Of a stretch of DNA of 64,000 nt, positions 52,009-64,000 are shown in pieces. The position numbers and the translations under genes are program-made. The notes beneath the pieces were generated by a model. The model was not told the DNA's origin and ran no database searches. It worked only from the letters and a program-made list of their open reading frames with translations. Where the stretch lies: assembly GCF_030867145.1 (NCBI RefSeq), contig NC_134429.1:15996677-16060676 (forward strand), read 5' to 3'. How positions within the stretch are numbered: the first letter of the stretch is position 1; the number at the start of each line of letters is the position of its first letter. This stretch comes from Opisthocomus hoazin. Lineage: Eukaryota > Chordata > Aves > Opisthocomiformes > Opisthocomidae.

Positions 52009-55000
52009 GTGGGTGCCCGGGCGGGGGCCAGGGGGCCGGCCCGGGCCCCCTGGCCCCCGCCGCTCACGGCCCCTCTCGGTTCCCCCGCAGGCGGAGGCCC
52101 CGGTACCGGCAGAGACCGTCCGCCGCTGGCTGCGGGCGGAGGGCTGCGACCCCGCCGCCCCGGCCGAGGAGCAGCTGGGCCTGGCCTGGCGGCTGCTGCG
52201 ACGCGCCGAGGCCCGGCTGGGCGACCTGGAGCGGCGGCGGGCCGAGGAGATGAGAGACGTAAGGCCCGGGAGAAGGGGCCAGCCGTACCCCTGCGGTGTT
52301 TAACCCAGACGCGCCCGTTTCCCCCTCCTCTCGCAGCAGCGGGATCAGGGCCGTTGGCAGCCGGGAGCTGCTTTCCTCTCGCCCACGAGAAGTCCCGGTG
52401 CGCGGCCCGGTTCCTCACGCTGGGGCACCGAAAAGCTCCTGGTGAGCCCAGCGTCGCCCACAGAGCCGTGATTGAGAGTCCCTGCATCCCAGCACCCCCC
52501 TCCCACTCTCCAGACCCTTCCCTCAAGCGTTGAACACCCCCAGAAGTCGCAGCGGCACAAAGGGGCTGTGTCCCACAAACGCTGGGGCTTACTCTGCAGA
52601 TACGGGGGGGATGGAGAGCTGGCTGTGCCGACAGCTCGCTGGCGAGGCATTGGTAAACCCGCTGGGGCACAGCGATGTTTCCTTTGTTCCTAGGTGGAAA
52701 GCTACGTGGGTCACGTCCGCACCCTGACGGAGGAGCGGGACGCCATCACCACCGAATATGAAAAAGAAAACGAACGGCTCGGTCTCGAGCTGACGCGGCT
52801 GCGGCTGCAGCAGGGTAATCCTTTCCCTCCGACACCCGGCCCCGGGAGATGCGGTAACAGGTAGCGGTGGATGGGTCTTTCTGCAGCGCTGCTTGGAGAG
52901 CAGAGCAGCGCTTCCCAGTGAGTTCTGCCAGACCAGCGCGCGTGGTGTGTTGTTTGGGAGGTTGGCAGAAGCGTTGAGCAAATATCAGAACTGATTTGTG
53001 ATTGACTTAGAGGCTCTTGTCTGCTTTTTCTGCCTTTATTCAGTGGATCAGGCAGTTTCTCACTTCGTGTGGCTCCGCTGCTGCGCTAAGCATCTTCCAG
53101 AGGCTGTTTGCAGAACAGAATCGATGGTGCTGTTTGATTTCCAACTCTGAATTACGTGACAGCAACTCCTCGGGTGACGTGAGTGTCCAGCTGTGCTCCC
53201 ACTGAACTCGGTGGATTTGCTGTTGGCTTTGGTTTGGACGAAGTCCACGTTTTTTAAAACAGCTGTGAAGGGCGGTGATACGTTTGTGATGGTGATTCAA
53301 AACGTGTCCTGTGTGCTTATTTTAGTATAGTCATTTTGTTTAAAACACATTATTTCGCTTATACTTCACCTCGGATGATTTGCTTTCTTCTCAAGCCCTG
53401 GAGTCACTTCCAGTAAGGGCAAATGTATTTTGCTGGGTTTAATTCTTGATTTTCTTCGCTCTTCCTAGTCTTCTGCTGTCCTTTGAGTGCTGCTAACAGC
53501 GCACCGCTGTCATTAACCCCTCCTCTTGTGGCATGCATTATCCTGGGCCTAAGGTAAAACTGGGGCTGGCGGCACGGCATGAACTGTTTCTTCGTTATGT
53601 GCGCTTTGTTTGAGGAGGAAAAGATGAGAATTTGGGGAAACCACGGGCTTGAGTCTCTGTGCGGTTTTGGCCAGCCTGCGGGTTTCGGGGAGCACGTCTG
53701 ATGGGGTGACTTGTCAAAGGTGGGTGTGCAGAAGCACTGCCTGAAACCCTGCTTCCTCTGGGCACCTAGAGCCATCGGCTAGGGTTGAAGATGCTGGTGC
53801 GCAAGGGTTGAAATGACTGATGAGCCTTCGCGAGCATCGCTGTGGCGGAGAACTTCATTGCTGGTTCTTCTCTCATCTTCCCCACGAGGTGGCAGGCGAA
53901 TGACAAAAATGTCCCCAAAACTGGCTTTGCCTTGGTTTCCTCATAGTGGCTCTGCTCATTTGGACTGTTTCCATTATTTTTTTAAGGATTCTTGGGGCTG
54001 CTGAGCAATGATTAGCACTCGAATGGAACCAGAGCTCCACGTCCGTTACCCTGGTGGGCTGCTAATTGCGAGGGAGCCATCCCCGAGGGGGCTTTGTGGT
54101 TCTGCCACACCATACGGTGCTCCTGTGCAGCTTTCTGGAGGGGTTTGTTTTGGGACAGCACTGTCAGACTTTGGTTTTTAAGACTCATCATTACCTTGCC
54201 AATGGCATTAGCTGTGTCTTGCAATATGCGTTGATAGTTTGGTGATCTGGGCAGTGGCTGAAGCCCTGCCTCCCACCGCGCTGTCCTCTGCAGCGAGGGA
54301 TGCCAGCCCTGGGGTGCTCTGGGATGCTTGTAGATTGTTTTCTTCGGGGACTGGCTCTTTGCTCTGCAAGTCAGCTTCTTCACAAAAAAACCCTGTGGCC
54401 ATCTCTGGCACAGAGCAGATGGATGTGCTTCTGCTTTAGCTGCTGCAACTTTCTCCCAGACTTGTGTCAGGCCTTTGCCTGCTGCGGGTCTCTAGTGTAC
54501 CTGTGCTGCCGGGTTCGATGCCACATCGCTGTGTCTCTTGGGCCTCTGCTTCGCATCTGAGTTTGTGCAAACCATCCCAGAGATGTCTCCTGCACCCTGG
54601 GGGGTGTAGGACAGGCTGAAGGCCTTTGAAGGTTGCCCTCTCATTCTGATGGGGCAGCTGGTTGTCTTTGGCAGGGACAAGGTGATACTGCAGATCAGGC
54701 TGGAAAGGGGGCTGGAGAAAGGCCTTGTGGAAAGGCAAACCCCGGTCTACTGGGATTGTTAAACAAAAACGTGGGCAAGGCAAGAACAGAGGATGGTGGC
54801 AGGGAGCTTTTGGGAGGCTTGGAATGAGAACGAATTCTGATGGGAAAGGGCAGTTGAGGACAGAGGCTGGTTCAAGCCTGAGGTGCTAAGGAGGGGCCTG
54901 ACCTGCAGACCGTGAGGTGCAAGTGGACAGGACCTGTCCTGGTCTTCCTCGTAGCGACAGTTGGGAGTCCCAGCTTTGGGGAGCAGAGAGATCGGGGAAG

Positions 55001-58000
55001 GGAAGAGACAAAGACTTGGCTAAACGCAGGAGACCGCTTGGGTGGGCGCTTGGGACTGAGCGCGCTCCCTCTTCCAAAAGCAGCCAAACAGATCAGAAGC
55101 TTTGCTTGGTCCGAGGATCGCTGGGAGCAATTCGATCTGCTAAAAGCTATTTCTGGTGATAAATAGTAAGTTTCTACTTGCACAACTACTTCTTGCCTGG
55201 AATGGGCTCGAAGGGTTACTGCAGGGAGCAGCCACTGCTGGTTTTAGGTTGAGCTATTGATCTGAGCTTTACCTTATTTGGTACCTCTGCCCAGAGTGGA
55301 ATTTTTCCTGGCCTCGAGGCAGTTCGTAATCCGTGTCTGCTGGTGCTTGTCGAATACGCCTCGGTGTGTGTGGAGGGCAGCTCGATAACTCATGCGCTGC
55401 ATTACCGACAGCCCTGCTGAAAAACAGACGCCACAGCAGTAAAACACAGCGCTGCTGGGGGCTTGCCTCGATTTGTTTAAAAAGTGGAACAAAAAGAATG
55501 AACAGTCGTGGCCTGTGCTTGTTTATTGTGATGGCTGTACTGCTTACGCCTACCCCGCGTGGGCGAGAGGACGCAGCTTCTGTCGCGGGCGTGAGGGTAC
55601 CAGTGAACTGCTGCTGATTTCAGAGAAACTTCCCGGGGTGAGACACCTTTGCCAAGATAAAACTGGCCTCCGAAGGAGCGAGTGCAGAGGTGGTGCGGGA
55701 GATGCGTGCTGGGGGGAATGCAGTGGTGCGGCGATGTGACACTGCTCGTACGAGGGGCTGGCCCTCCTCAAGTAGAGCATGTTGGATGTGGTGGGGAGGG
55801 TGTTTGAGATGCCTGTAAGAAATTCATGGGCTTTTACAAGCAGGTGATCTGTGCTGTGTACGGCAGACTCCCCTCCTCCTCCCAAATCCTTTTCCTCTTC
55901 AGCCTGGGGAAAATTTCTAGGTCTTGTTACCCCAAACTGTCCTGCTTAGGTGTAAGGGAAGTACTTGCGGTAAAGCTGTCAGTGTAGGAGCCACCCTATG
56001 AGTTCAGAGTCTTGGTCCTAAAGGGGGTTGGTTGTCCTGTTGTTGGCCACAAAGCAGAGCAGCTTTCAGCTTATTTCAGATGGGATTTGGCAAAACTGGG
56101 AGGAAACTGCAAGGCAAGTTGAAGGCAAGGAGGATTTTTCAGTGGAGTATGGGCTGTGGGCTCTTCATAAGGCATATGGAGCAAGTGGCCAGCTATTTTT
56201 AAACTGCAAAACACAACATTTTGCTGTGCTTCATGGGGGAAAGCTGCAAGTCAGCCCCGTTTGACCTTTTCATTGAACAATTTGTAATTTATAACCACAG
56301 GGGAAGGCGAATGGGAAACCGCAGGGTGTTTTCCATCCATAGGGCTGCACAGAGCTGACTGCAAAATGCAGAGTGGAAACATCCGATTGATTTGAGCCTT
56401 AGAATGTGATTGCGCCGGGTCTCCTGCTAAATCCAGCGTATGGCAGCGAGGAACAGACTTGTCCAGAACTGTGTATGTATGCTGTGTAAGAATATGAGGA
56501 ATATTTGCTCTGCTTCACTTCAGATGTCGAACTCAAGTGCCCTAAGCAGTGAAAGAGTGTGAATATCCGTCCTTCCCCCATACAAAACCCACAACTCCCC
56601 CCAGTTCCCATCTTACAGCACTTGGAAACCTTTAATCTGGCTTGGGCTAGAAATTCAGAGCAGGGTTTGTTGGTTTTCTTTTTAATGTGAGTTACATAGG
56701 GAGGTTTTGAAAACCCCTTCCTTAGCTTAACAAGCTATGGGATCCAGTGCAGGTGTTGCTGCCCTGACCACGCGAGCGATCAAAGATTCCTCCTATTCTC
56801 CTGGCAGATAAATTTCCAACCATGCAGAAGAGGAGCTCTCTTTAACAACTGTTTGTTGCACAAACACAGCGGTGCCTAGCCATAATCTAATTTCTCTTGC
56901 AAATGTTGCTGTCATCTGTTTGCCTTGGAGGCTGTTGAATCTTGAGGCTTTTCCCACTACAGAGTCTTCCTAGCTATAATTTTGGGATAAGCAGTGGAGA
57001 ACTGGCAGTTTAATTCTGAAAGGGTTTTTGCTCCTTTCATCCTGCAGCAGGAGATCTTCAAACAACAGGTCTGTGTTGCCAGCAGCAGTCCTTAGCCTGG
57101 CTTTACAGCTGCTTTTGGAGGAACGGGTCAGGAATGCTGCTCAGGGTGTGATTTCTGAGGTCGTGTTTGAAGAAGGACTCCGAGTCCCTTTGTGCCGTGG
57201 GGTGCTGTTCTCTGCCTCTGGCCCTCGTGCCTCGCCGTGCTTTCCCTACCATATCACACGGGATGCAGCACCCCGATCTCCACCACGGGCTGCGCACAGT
57301 GCCCCGGGCGCTGCTGTGCATGGGGAGAAAGAAAAGATACTCAGCTCCACCTCCCTGCCAAACAGGCCTTAGGAAAATCGTGATGCTTTGCCTGTATGAG
57401 TGCTATGGTCCTTTGTGCCTCTTCTTCCAAAGAAAATGTGTATGTGGTTGCACGCCCATCTGTTTGGTTTCTCTCGATGCCTGTTTAATGGGTTGCTTGG
57501 TTTCCACCAAGCTGTATTAAGGGTTAAAAGGGTTGAGGATAACCAGGTTGGTGAAACGTTGCTGCTGGGTAGAAGAAATCAGCTTTAATAACTCCCCCCT
57601 CTTAAAACAAGTCTGGAGAACTCAGTTCAGATGTAGTAGGTCCTGTCGCTTGCTTGGCAGACAGGGTAGTGGATGCGAGCAGAAATGGTGGGGCAGATCA
57701 GAAACATTCGGACAGAGGGAACAGGGCTGAGACAGTGGGTAAGAACAGGGGATGGGAGGCAGCGAGGGAGGTGGGAAGCAGAAGAGACTTTAGGAGCTGT
57801 GGAGCTCCAGGAGAAGTGGGAGCTGTTGCGGTGGGGAGTGTTTAGAGGAGCTAGAACGCAGATCTGCGAGAAGCTGTGCTTTGTTCCTTGGCTCACAGAA
57901 AGCCTTGTGTTGCAGAAGCCCAGCTGAAGGAGGTCGAGGAGATGCTGGAACAGGAAGGCTTGTCCGAAATAGCTCACAGTAACACCAGCGAACAGATTGC

Positions 58001-61000
58001 TTATTTACTGGTGGAAAGAACAACGCTGCTGGAGAAACTGGAGATCGCCGATCAGAAGCTGAATTCACACAGCTGCGTGGACAGACGGTGCGCGGCGCAG
58101 CTTCAGGTACCTCATGCTTTAGCTGGTCGGGCTGACTGGAAGCGCGCTGGGGAAAAGGGCGCCTTGGAGATATAGACAGGTGAAATATTTTTACTTAAAA
58201 AAACCCAAGGACACTGTGGATTCTTAATGCTGAAGTTGATTTCTTTATTAGTTTTCACACTTGTGTATTTACGCTTGGTTTGCTCCCACATCTTGCATTG
58301 GGATAGTGAATAAGATTAATTTGAACAGAGAGCATGTTGAAGAGTTTGTGGTATAGCTGGTTGAGGATCTTCACTGGGTAATAATGACTTTCTACTAATC
58401 CAGATTTCCTGATGATCCAGTGTTTAATTTCGGATGACTGTGTTCCCTGAAAATTCATTTATTAAAGAAAAAAAATTTCTGTATACTGAAAGTGAGGTTA
58501 AAACTCTTCCCTTCTTTCTAGCTACTGAGCTAGGGGATGGAAGTTAAGCAAACCTCTGCTTACAAATGGAGGTCAGTAAATAAATTCCACAGCATGACTT
58601 GAGCAGGTCAGAGAGGACCAGCCATGCCTTGATTTTCTGCTTTCCAAGGTTGAGATGAAGAACGCTGACAAATGGTGGAGGAGCAGCAGCTGCTGCCTGT
58701 TGGAGAGACAGTTAGTGACGGATCAGCTGAGTTGGTGAGCTTTCCCTCGCTCCCTCTGAGGCCACCGATTTCCCCCTGCTCCTCAGCGTGGCCGTTGCAT
58801 GGAACTGGAGCCCAGGAGCTGCCGGCTCTCGTAGCTGCTTCTCCCTCATCGCTGTGCTTGCTGGCCTCTCCCATAGCTTAGCTCTGACAGCAATGGCTGT
58901 TGGTTGGGAGCATAAAAATTGCTGCACTGGGGCAGGTCTAGGCCCTGTTTAGCTCTGTGGTGTTTGTGAAACAGAGCATTAAGTTGTTCTTCTTTTTCCC
59001 AAGCTGCCCCTGCCACTTCAGAAGCGCCCAGGCCAGGCTGCTGCTCCGCTGGGAGAGGGGTTGCTCCTGCCTGGGGACCCAGCAGGTGGGCTTTGGGGAG
59101 AAGGCTCCAGGCTGCACGGGGACACAAGAGGGCCAGGAGCTGCAGCCCCTGCCAAGTGTAGCCAGGCAGGAGTTGCAGGAAGGTTCTTCTGGGGACAGAG
59201 GGGACTCTGCCTCCAGGCTGGAGTTGGCTGGGGAACAAGCAGGTGGAAGACTTGCAGACACACCATTTCATTGCTATCTCATCTTCTGTCGCTACCGTGA
59301 ACTTTCTACAGGTTTAAGTTTCTATTTTTTTACTCAGATAAAGCTGGTTTGGAGTTGAAAAGCTTCTTGGCCATTTTTGGGCGAGCTTGCAGAAGGAGGG
59401 AGGCTCGGCAGACCTGCTGCGAAGCTCAGCTTGGTTTGGGCTGCGTCGCACCATCTGACCGGAAGCCAAACGTGAAACCTCAGAAGGCAGTGTCATAGGA
59501 GGGCAGATACAGACTCACAGAATGGTTTGGGTTGGAAGGGACCTTAAAGATCATCTGGTTCCAACTCCCCTGACATGAGCAGGGACATCTTCCACCAGAC
59601 CAGGGTGCTCAGAGCTCCATCCAGTCTGGCCTTGAACATTGCCAGGGAGGGGGCAGCCACAGCTTCTCTGGGCAACCTGGGCCAGGGCCTCACCACCCTC
59701 ATGGGGAAGAATTTCTTCCTCATATCTCATCTAAATCTGCCCTCTTTTAGTTTAGAGCCGTTCCCCCTTGTCCTATGCCTACACACCCTTGTGAAAAGCC
59801 CCTCTCCATCCTTCCTGTCGGCCCCTTCAGGCACTGGCAGCTGCTCTAAGGTCACCCCGGAGCCTTCTCTTCTCCAGGCTGAACAGCCCCAACTCCCTCA
59901 GCCTGTCCTCGTAGGAGAGGTGCTCCAGCCCTTGGATCATCTCCGTGGCCTCGTCTGGCCCTGCTCCATCACCTCCATGTCCTTCTTATGTTGGGGGCTC
60001 CAGAACTGGATGCAGGACTCCAGGTGGGGTCTCAAGAGAGCAGAGTAAACGCTCCCCTTGCCTCCAGCGGCATGCAGTGTCTGAAGCAGAGGTGCTATTC
60101 TGGTCTCTAGTAGTTCTCGATTAATTTTTCTCTTCCACCAATTTGGTTGCTTGTTAAACCCATGCAGTTTTCTTAATAATCTCAAGATCTTATAGCGAGA
60201 ACTTTCACAGTCCAGCTACTGTCACCTGAAGTTGCCTTGTTTCAACCTGCCATCTCCTGGCTTCGTGTGGTGCTCTCCAGCTCTTGTATTAACAGTCAGT
60301 GAACAGTTGCCTTTGTATGTGCCTTTTCTGTGTCACCTGGCATTTTACCGACCTCAAGAGCGTCCCTTTCTGGCTGGAGAGCCCCAGTCTGCCCAACTGT
60401 TGTAGGGCTGGGTTTCATTCAGGATTCATCCACGGTACAGTGACACCTTCAGATGTAAATATCCACCTTGGAAACAAAGGATCTGTTGGCAGTGAGGCAG
60501 ACAAACTTCCCTGAGGCGCTGTCTCCCACTCTTGGGTAGAAAATGCCTCTGCAAATCCTGAATAATCTCCCCATGAATGCCTGTCACTTGATACAAAGGT
60601 TTGCTGCCTTTTTCCTACAAAGCAGTGTAATAGGAATCCCACTGTAATTAAAAGGGGGAAGCAGAGCTGTAACGGTCAGTTGAGATGCCAGTTAACCACG
60701 TCTGCTGCCCAGCATTTACCAGGTGTGACTGGGTTTGCTCTTCCTTCCAAGCCACAGCCGGGTCAGGGAGGTTGGGACAGGGCAAGCAAAGGACACGGAT
60801 GCCTGCAAGTCTGGTGTTGAATCCAAATCTTCTTGCGCAGAGCTCGTCCTTCTGAGCGTGCAGCTGACTTCTCCCAGCGGTTCCCTCTCAGGACCGTTCT
60901 TTCTAACGCTCGTGTAACGAACATGTTTCTGTAACAGGGCTGGTCTTGACTACTGGGTAGAGATGGAGAGAGTGTTCTTGCAGCTCAGCTGGGTGAAGGA

Positions 61001-63924
61001 CAGAGCCAAGGCAAAATCTTGTATGTGGAGATGGTACAGGCTGTCTGTGTGGGAAGAACAGCACAGAGTTTACTTGAATCTCTCCTGGTACGTGGTGCTG
61101 GCGTCCTCTATTAGGTAGACAGGGCTGTAAATACCTGTTTTTTTTACCCACTTTTCGTGCAGCTGTTTAGAGGAATGAGACTTATTAAAGGAAAACATAT
61201 TCCCGCATGATCAAAACCCATTATAAGCTTAATGCTCCTTGTTGCTAATCAAACACAACTTCTCTGCAGGTCTTGTACTGGGCACCTTTCTTTCTGTGTT
61301 TTTAAAGCCGGGTGAAAGATACGTTGGAGATCTGTTTTCCAGGAAAACAGTTTCTCTAAAGCAGACTGCTTATTCTCCCCGGATGATGTCATTGCTGTCC
61401 GTGCTTGTGAGCTAGAAACTCATGATTAAGCACCCCATTGTTTTGGGGAGCATCACACTTGTTTTCCTGAATCATTAGAGTCACAGCGGTGTTGCAGGTT
61501 AATAGGTTAATTGCTCTTGTTACTCTGCTTACTGGAACGTGTAGCCTTTCTTAGTCGCAAATGACCTGTTACGTACTTGTTTCACTCGTAGACTGGAGGT
61601 CCAGATATGTTCCTGTTCGTCACAGAAATGAATGCAGCTTTGAGCCAGACTGCTCAAGCATGATTGATTTTTTTCGATGCATCCTTGCTAATGCAAAAAG
61701 CCAGGTCACAACACGCATCTTTGTGTAGTCATGTCTCATATCTCCATGGGGAAATGCTTTCTGGGCTCTGGCAGAGGGCATGGCATGCGCAAGGACGCTC
61801 GCCTCTAGAGCCAAGGTGCAAAATCTTAGTGACAACCAAGGTCCCAAGTGTTAGCAAATCCTCGGTGCGGGTTCACGTGTGCAGGCTGCAGGGGAGCAGG
61901 AATCCCTTAACTCAGTAAGTGGTGCCAAAGAGCGGAACGTGGGAAAGTAACCCAGTGTTACTCTGATAGAGTGAGTCAAGCGTGCTCAGCCCCAGTGCGT
62001 TTCTCTGGGCAAACCTGAGCCCGCAGGCTGTACAGGGAAGATGCCAAGGGGATCACAGGTTTTAAATAAAAAAAAAGTAGCGTACCCGCATAGTTCCCAC
62101 GACTAACAGAGATTTTTCACAAGGATTTGGGGTAACTCTGGTTGAAACATTATCTTTAAATATAAGGTATGATTGAGAAACCCCTTCTAATCAGAATCAC
62201 AGAATGTTCGGGGTTGGCAGGGCCCTCTGTGGGTCACCCAGCCCAACCCCCTGCCCAAGCAGGGTCACCCAGAGCAGGCTGCACAGCACCGCGTCCAGGC
62301 GGGGCTGGAATATCTCCAGAGAAGGAGACTCCACAGCCTCCCTGGGCAGCCTGGGCCAGGGCTCTGTCACCCTCAGAGGGAAGAAGTTCTTCCTCGGGTT
62401 CAGCCGGAACTTCCTCTGCTTCAGTTTGTGCCCGTTGCCCCTTGTCCTGTCGCTGGGCACCACTGAAAAGAGTCTGGCCCCGTCCTCCTGACCACCACCC
62501 CGCAGATATTTAGAGGCATTTCTAAGGTCCCCTCTCAGCCTTCTCTTCTCCAGGCTGAACAAGCCCAGCTCCCTCAGCCTCTCCTTGCATGAGAGATGCT
62601 CCAGTCCCCTCCTCATCCTTGTAGCCCTCCGCTGGACTCTCTCCAGCAGCTCCTCATCTTTCTTGCACTGGGGAGCCCAGAACTGGACACAGCACTCCAG
62701 GCGGGGCCTGACTAGGACAAGATATGTTGAAACTAAGAGTCCTACATGCTGGTGTCCAGGGATACGTGGCAGCATGTTTTCTGGTGGTGCTTATTTCTTA
62801 AAATCTCGTTTCTGTTCAAGGATGAGCTTGATCACATTCATCAGACGTTAGAAGATGAACTCCAACAACAGCACGAGTCGACACGGCTTGCTGGAGAGAC
62901 AATGAGTCAGGTAACACATCTCCACATTTTCGTGTTTTAACGTGGCACACAGGTGAGATTTCAAGCGGCGGGTCTGCTCTGAAGCACGCTGTGAGGTTTT
63001 ATATTGTTTTTAGCTGATGGGATGCGAGCAAGCTCTGAAATTCAGCCTGTGCAGCCGCATCAGCCTGGTGCTGTGCAGGAGTTCATTGCTTCTGCTGAGA
63101 GCCAGGGTTCACATCTCGCCAGCTTAGGGTCAGGGCTGGCCTGTGAGCACTCACCTGCCATTAACAGTAGCCACAAAGAAATGTCATTGGAGATGAGCGG
63201 ACCAAAGCTGAGGCAGTGAGAAATAGCTCTTTTTATATCATCTGAAATGACTTTTCTGTGGAATCACGGGGCAGTGGGAGCAGTCTCGGCTCCTGCGCCC
63301 TAGGATCGAGTGCGGACTGGAGGAGCAGGTTAGCAGAGCCAGTCTGGCTCGGGGCAGGCTCTCGCAGCGGCCAGGGGACTACAAACACACAGAATTGGCT
63401 TGTCCTTGGAAGAAGCTCTCACGGGGTGTGGTGGAGCCCTCTGCTTGGAAACCCTGATATATTGTGTGTTTGAAAAGGCATTGTGGTGAATGGCGTTGTC
63501 TCGGGGAGGGAAAAAGAGCCTTGTGTAGGGAAACAGCCAGAGCATGCTGTTCAACACCTTTTTGGCACGTGTCGGTGGTGCGGAGGGTGATGCACTGCGC
63601 GTCCGTCTTCTGCCTCTGCCGTGGCTTCCCTGAGCTCGCCTGCCTTCGGTTTGTGTTGCCACCCTTGTTCTGGCAGGTCAGGAGTAGTGCGGAGGGGGGA
63701 CCTGCCTTGCGCCCGTCACCGGGAGGGTTATCTCGTTGCCGATGGAGCATTAGCCCTCGTGTTTCAGTTCTACAGGGAAGAGCTGGAGCGGGAACAAGCG
63801 TCACGTACAAGAGTTGAACAAGACCTGGATGAGGCCACACAGAGGCTGCTGATGGCCCAGGAAGAGATCCAGAGGTTGACAGATGAGCTGGATGAGCAAA
63901 GAAGAAAGGAGCAGAGCAGGATAG
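51997..63924 (+). CDS. CCDC30: CCDC30, coiled-coil domain protein, 5' part (6 exons; continues past window)
   Basis: Exons 51997-52008, 52091-52258, 52694-52814, 57916-58106, 62821-62910 and 63768-63924 join in phase to 739 nt, 246 codons plus one base, and the gene continues to the right. The product is almost purely alpha-helical and highly charged, with heptad-like segments: [20 protein letters not shown], then [32 protein letters not shown] with [36 protein letters not shown], and [20 protein letters not shown]. The short first exon MAAP spliced to AEAPVPAET was chosen because it gives an ATG, a GT-AG intron and the correct phase. Identification rests on similarity to vertebrate CCDC30 and on its place directly after PPCS in the same orientation, as in human. 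The function is not established. Extra exons in the two large introns could have been missed. Confidence 0.85.
52091..52258 (+). CDS. CCDC30: CCDC30 exon 2
   Basis: 56 codons starting [20 protein letters not shown] and ending EEMRD. Acceptor TTCCCCCGCAG, donor GTAAGG. Very GC-rich. Confidence 0.85.
52694..52814 (+). CDS. CCDC30: CCDC30 exon 3
   Basis: 121 nt: [20 protein letters not shown] then [20 protein letters not shown]. Ends in phase 1. Acceptor TTTGTTCCTAG, donor GTAATC. Confidence 0.92.
52815..57915 (+). other. CCDC30: CCDC30 intron 3
   Basis: About 5.1 kb with no CR1 or tandem array recognised. No additional in-phase exon found, though a small one could be missed. Confidence 0.6.
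57916..58106 (+). CDS. CCDC30: CCDC30 exon 4
   Basis: 191 nt: [20 protein letters not shown] then [19 protein letters not shown], ending CAAQLQ. Acceptor TTGTGTTGCAG, donor GTACCT. Confidence 0.93.
58107..59512 (+). other. CCDC30: CCDC30 intron 4, left part
   Basis: Unique sequence up to the first CR1 copy; no exon with matching phase and donor was found. Confidence 0.55.
59513..60062 (-). mobile_element. CR1 LINE 3' fragment in CCDC30 intron 4, antisense
   Basis: About 0.55 kb. On the + strand it begins CACAGAATGGTTTGGGTTGG, the reverse complement of the CR1 3' end, and runs through the complement of the [10 protein letters not shown] region to the complement of [11 protein letters not shown]. 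Frame interrupted; inactive. Confidence 0.92.
60063..62191 (+). other. CCDC30: CCDC30 intron 4, middle part
   Basis: About 2.1 kb unique sequence between two CR1 copies; nothing recognised. Confidence 0.55.
62192..62722 (-). mobile_element. CR1 LINE 3' fragment in CCDC30 intron 4, antisense (second copy)
   Basis: About 0.53 kb, + strand starting CAGAATCACAGAATGTTCGG. Nearly the same text as the PPCS intron 2 copy (46,955 onward) and of the same orientation. The minus strand still has a 192-codon open frame, ending at the C-terminal [10 protein letters not shown] block. Ends about 98 nt before CCDC30 exon 5. Confidence 0.93.
62821..62910 (+). CDS. CCDC30: CCDC30 exon 5
   Basis: 30 codons: [20 protein letters not shown] then [10 protein letters not shown]. 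Acceptor TTTCTGTTCAAG, donor GTAACA. Confidence 0.88.
62911..63767 (+). other. CCDC30: CCDC30 intron 5
   Basis: About 0.86 kb unique sequence, acceptor CTCGTGTTTCAG. Confidence 0.7.
63768..63924 (+). CDS. CCDC30: CCDC30 exon 6 (last in window)
   Basis: 157 nt: [20 protein letters not shown] then [20 protein letters not shown], ending RIG in phase 1. Donor GTAAGC. The gene continues beyond 64,000. Confidence 0.9.
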
Positions 63925-64000
63925 GTAAGCACTTCCCTTGTGGCTACTCCTGATGACTGGCCTGCGCTTAGCCCACCCCTGGTTCGCGTAAACCTCGGAC

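Noticed and set aside
58650-58720. Possible extra CCDC30 exon beginning VEMKNADKW after TTTCCAAG
   Set aside because: It has an acceptor-like site but no in-phase donor at a sensible place and no coiled-coil continuity.

Overview
This is a vertebrate nuclear window that looks avian. It carries six CR1 LINE copies, several with the (ATTCTATG)-type CR1 3' end. It also has compact GC-rich genes and an unusually heavy load of GC-rich minisatellites, a microchromosome-like picture. The species cannot be fixed from sequence alone. No operon, CRISPR, tRNA or rRNA was seen.

Layout. Positions 1-17,000 are gene-free as far as I can tell: a run of low-complexity blocks, at least eight unrelated tandem arrays and one 5'-truncated CR1 whose reverse-transcriptase frame is still open. 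A CpG-rich promoter follows at about 16,990-17,330. SLC2A1 (GLUT1, + strand) then runs from the start codon at 17,328 to the stop at 28,555 in ten coding exons. They sum to 1,473 nt (490 aa), and every intron has GT/AG ends. Its 3'UTR runs to roughly 29,830. ZMYND12 (- strand, eight exons, 45,228 down to 32,161, MYND zinc finger plus TPR-like repeats) lies tail to tail with it. PPCS (+ strand, three exons, 45,227-49,177, 302 aa) lies head to head with ZMYND12 on a compact bidirectional GC-box/ETS/X-box promoter; the two predicted start codons overlap inside one CATG. CCDC30 (+ strand) starts at 51,997 and runs off the right edge after six recognised exons.

How the genes relate. SLC2A1 is the facilitative glucose transporter and PPCS performs the second step of CoA synthesis from pantothenate; both are housekeeping-type genes. 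ZMYND12 is an axoneme/flagellum-linked protein, and an RFX X-box-like motif in the shared promoter fits that. CCDC30 is a coiled-coil protein. The ZMYND12-PPCS-CCDC30 order and orientation match human 1p34.2. SLC2A1 sitting directly beyond the ZMYND12 3' end does not match the human order as I know it and implies a rearrangement between 29.8 and 32.0 kb.

I found no evidence of a new molecular system. The most interesting signals are the overlapping divergent start region with its X-box, the large higher-order minisatellite that is open in almost all reading frames, and the coding-competent CR1 fragment inserted into a minisatellite.
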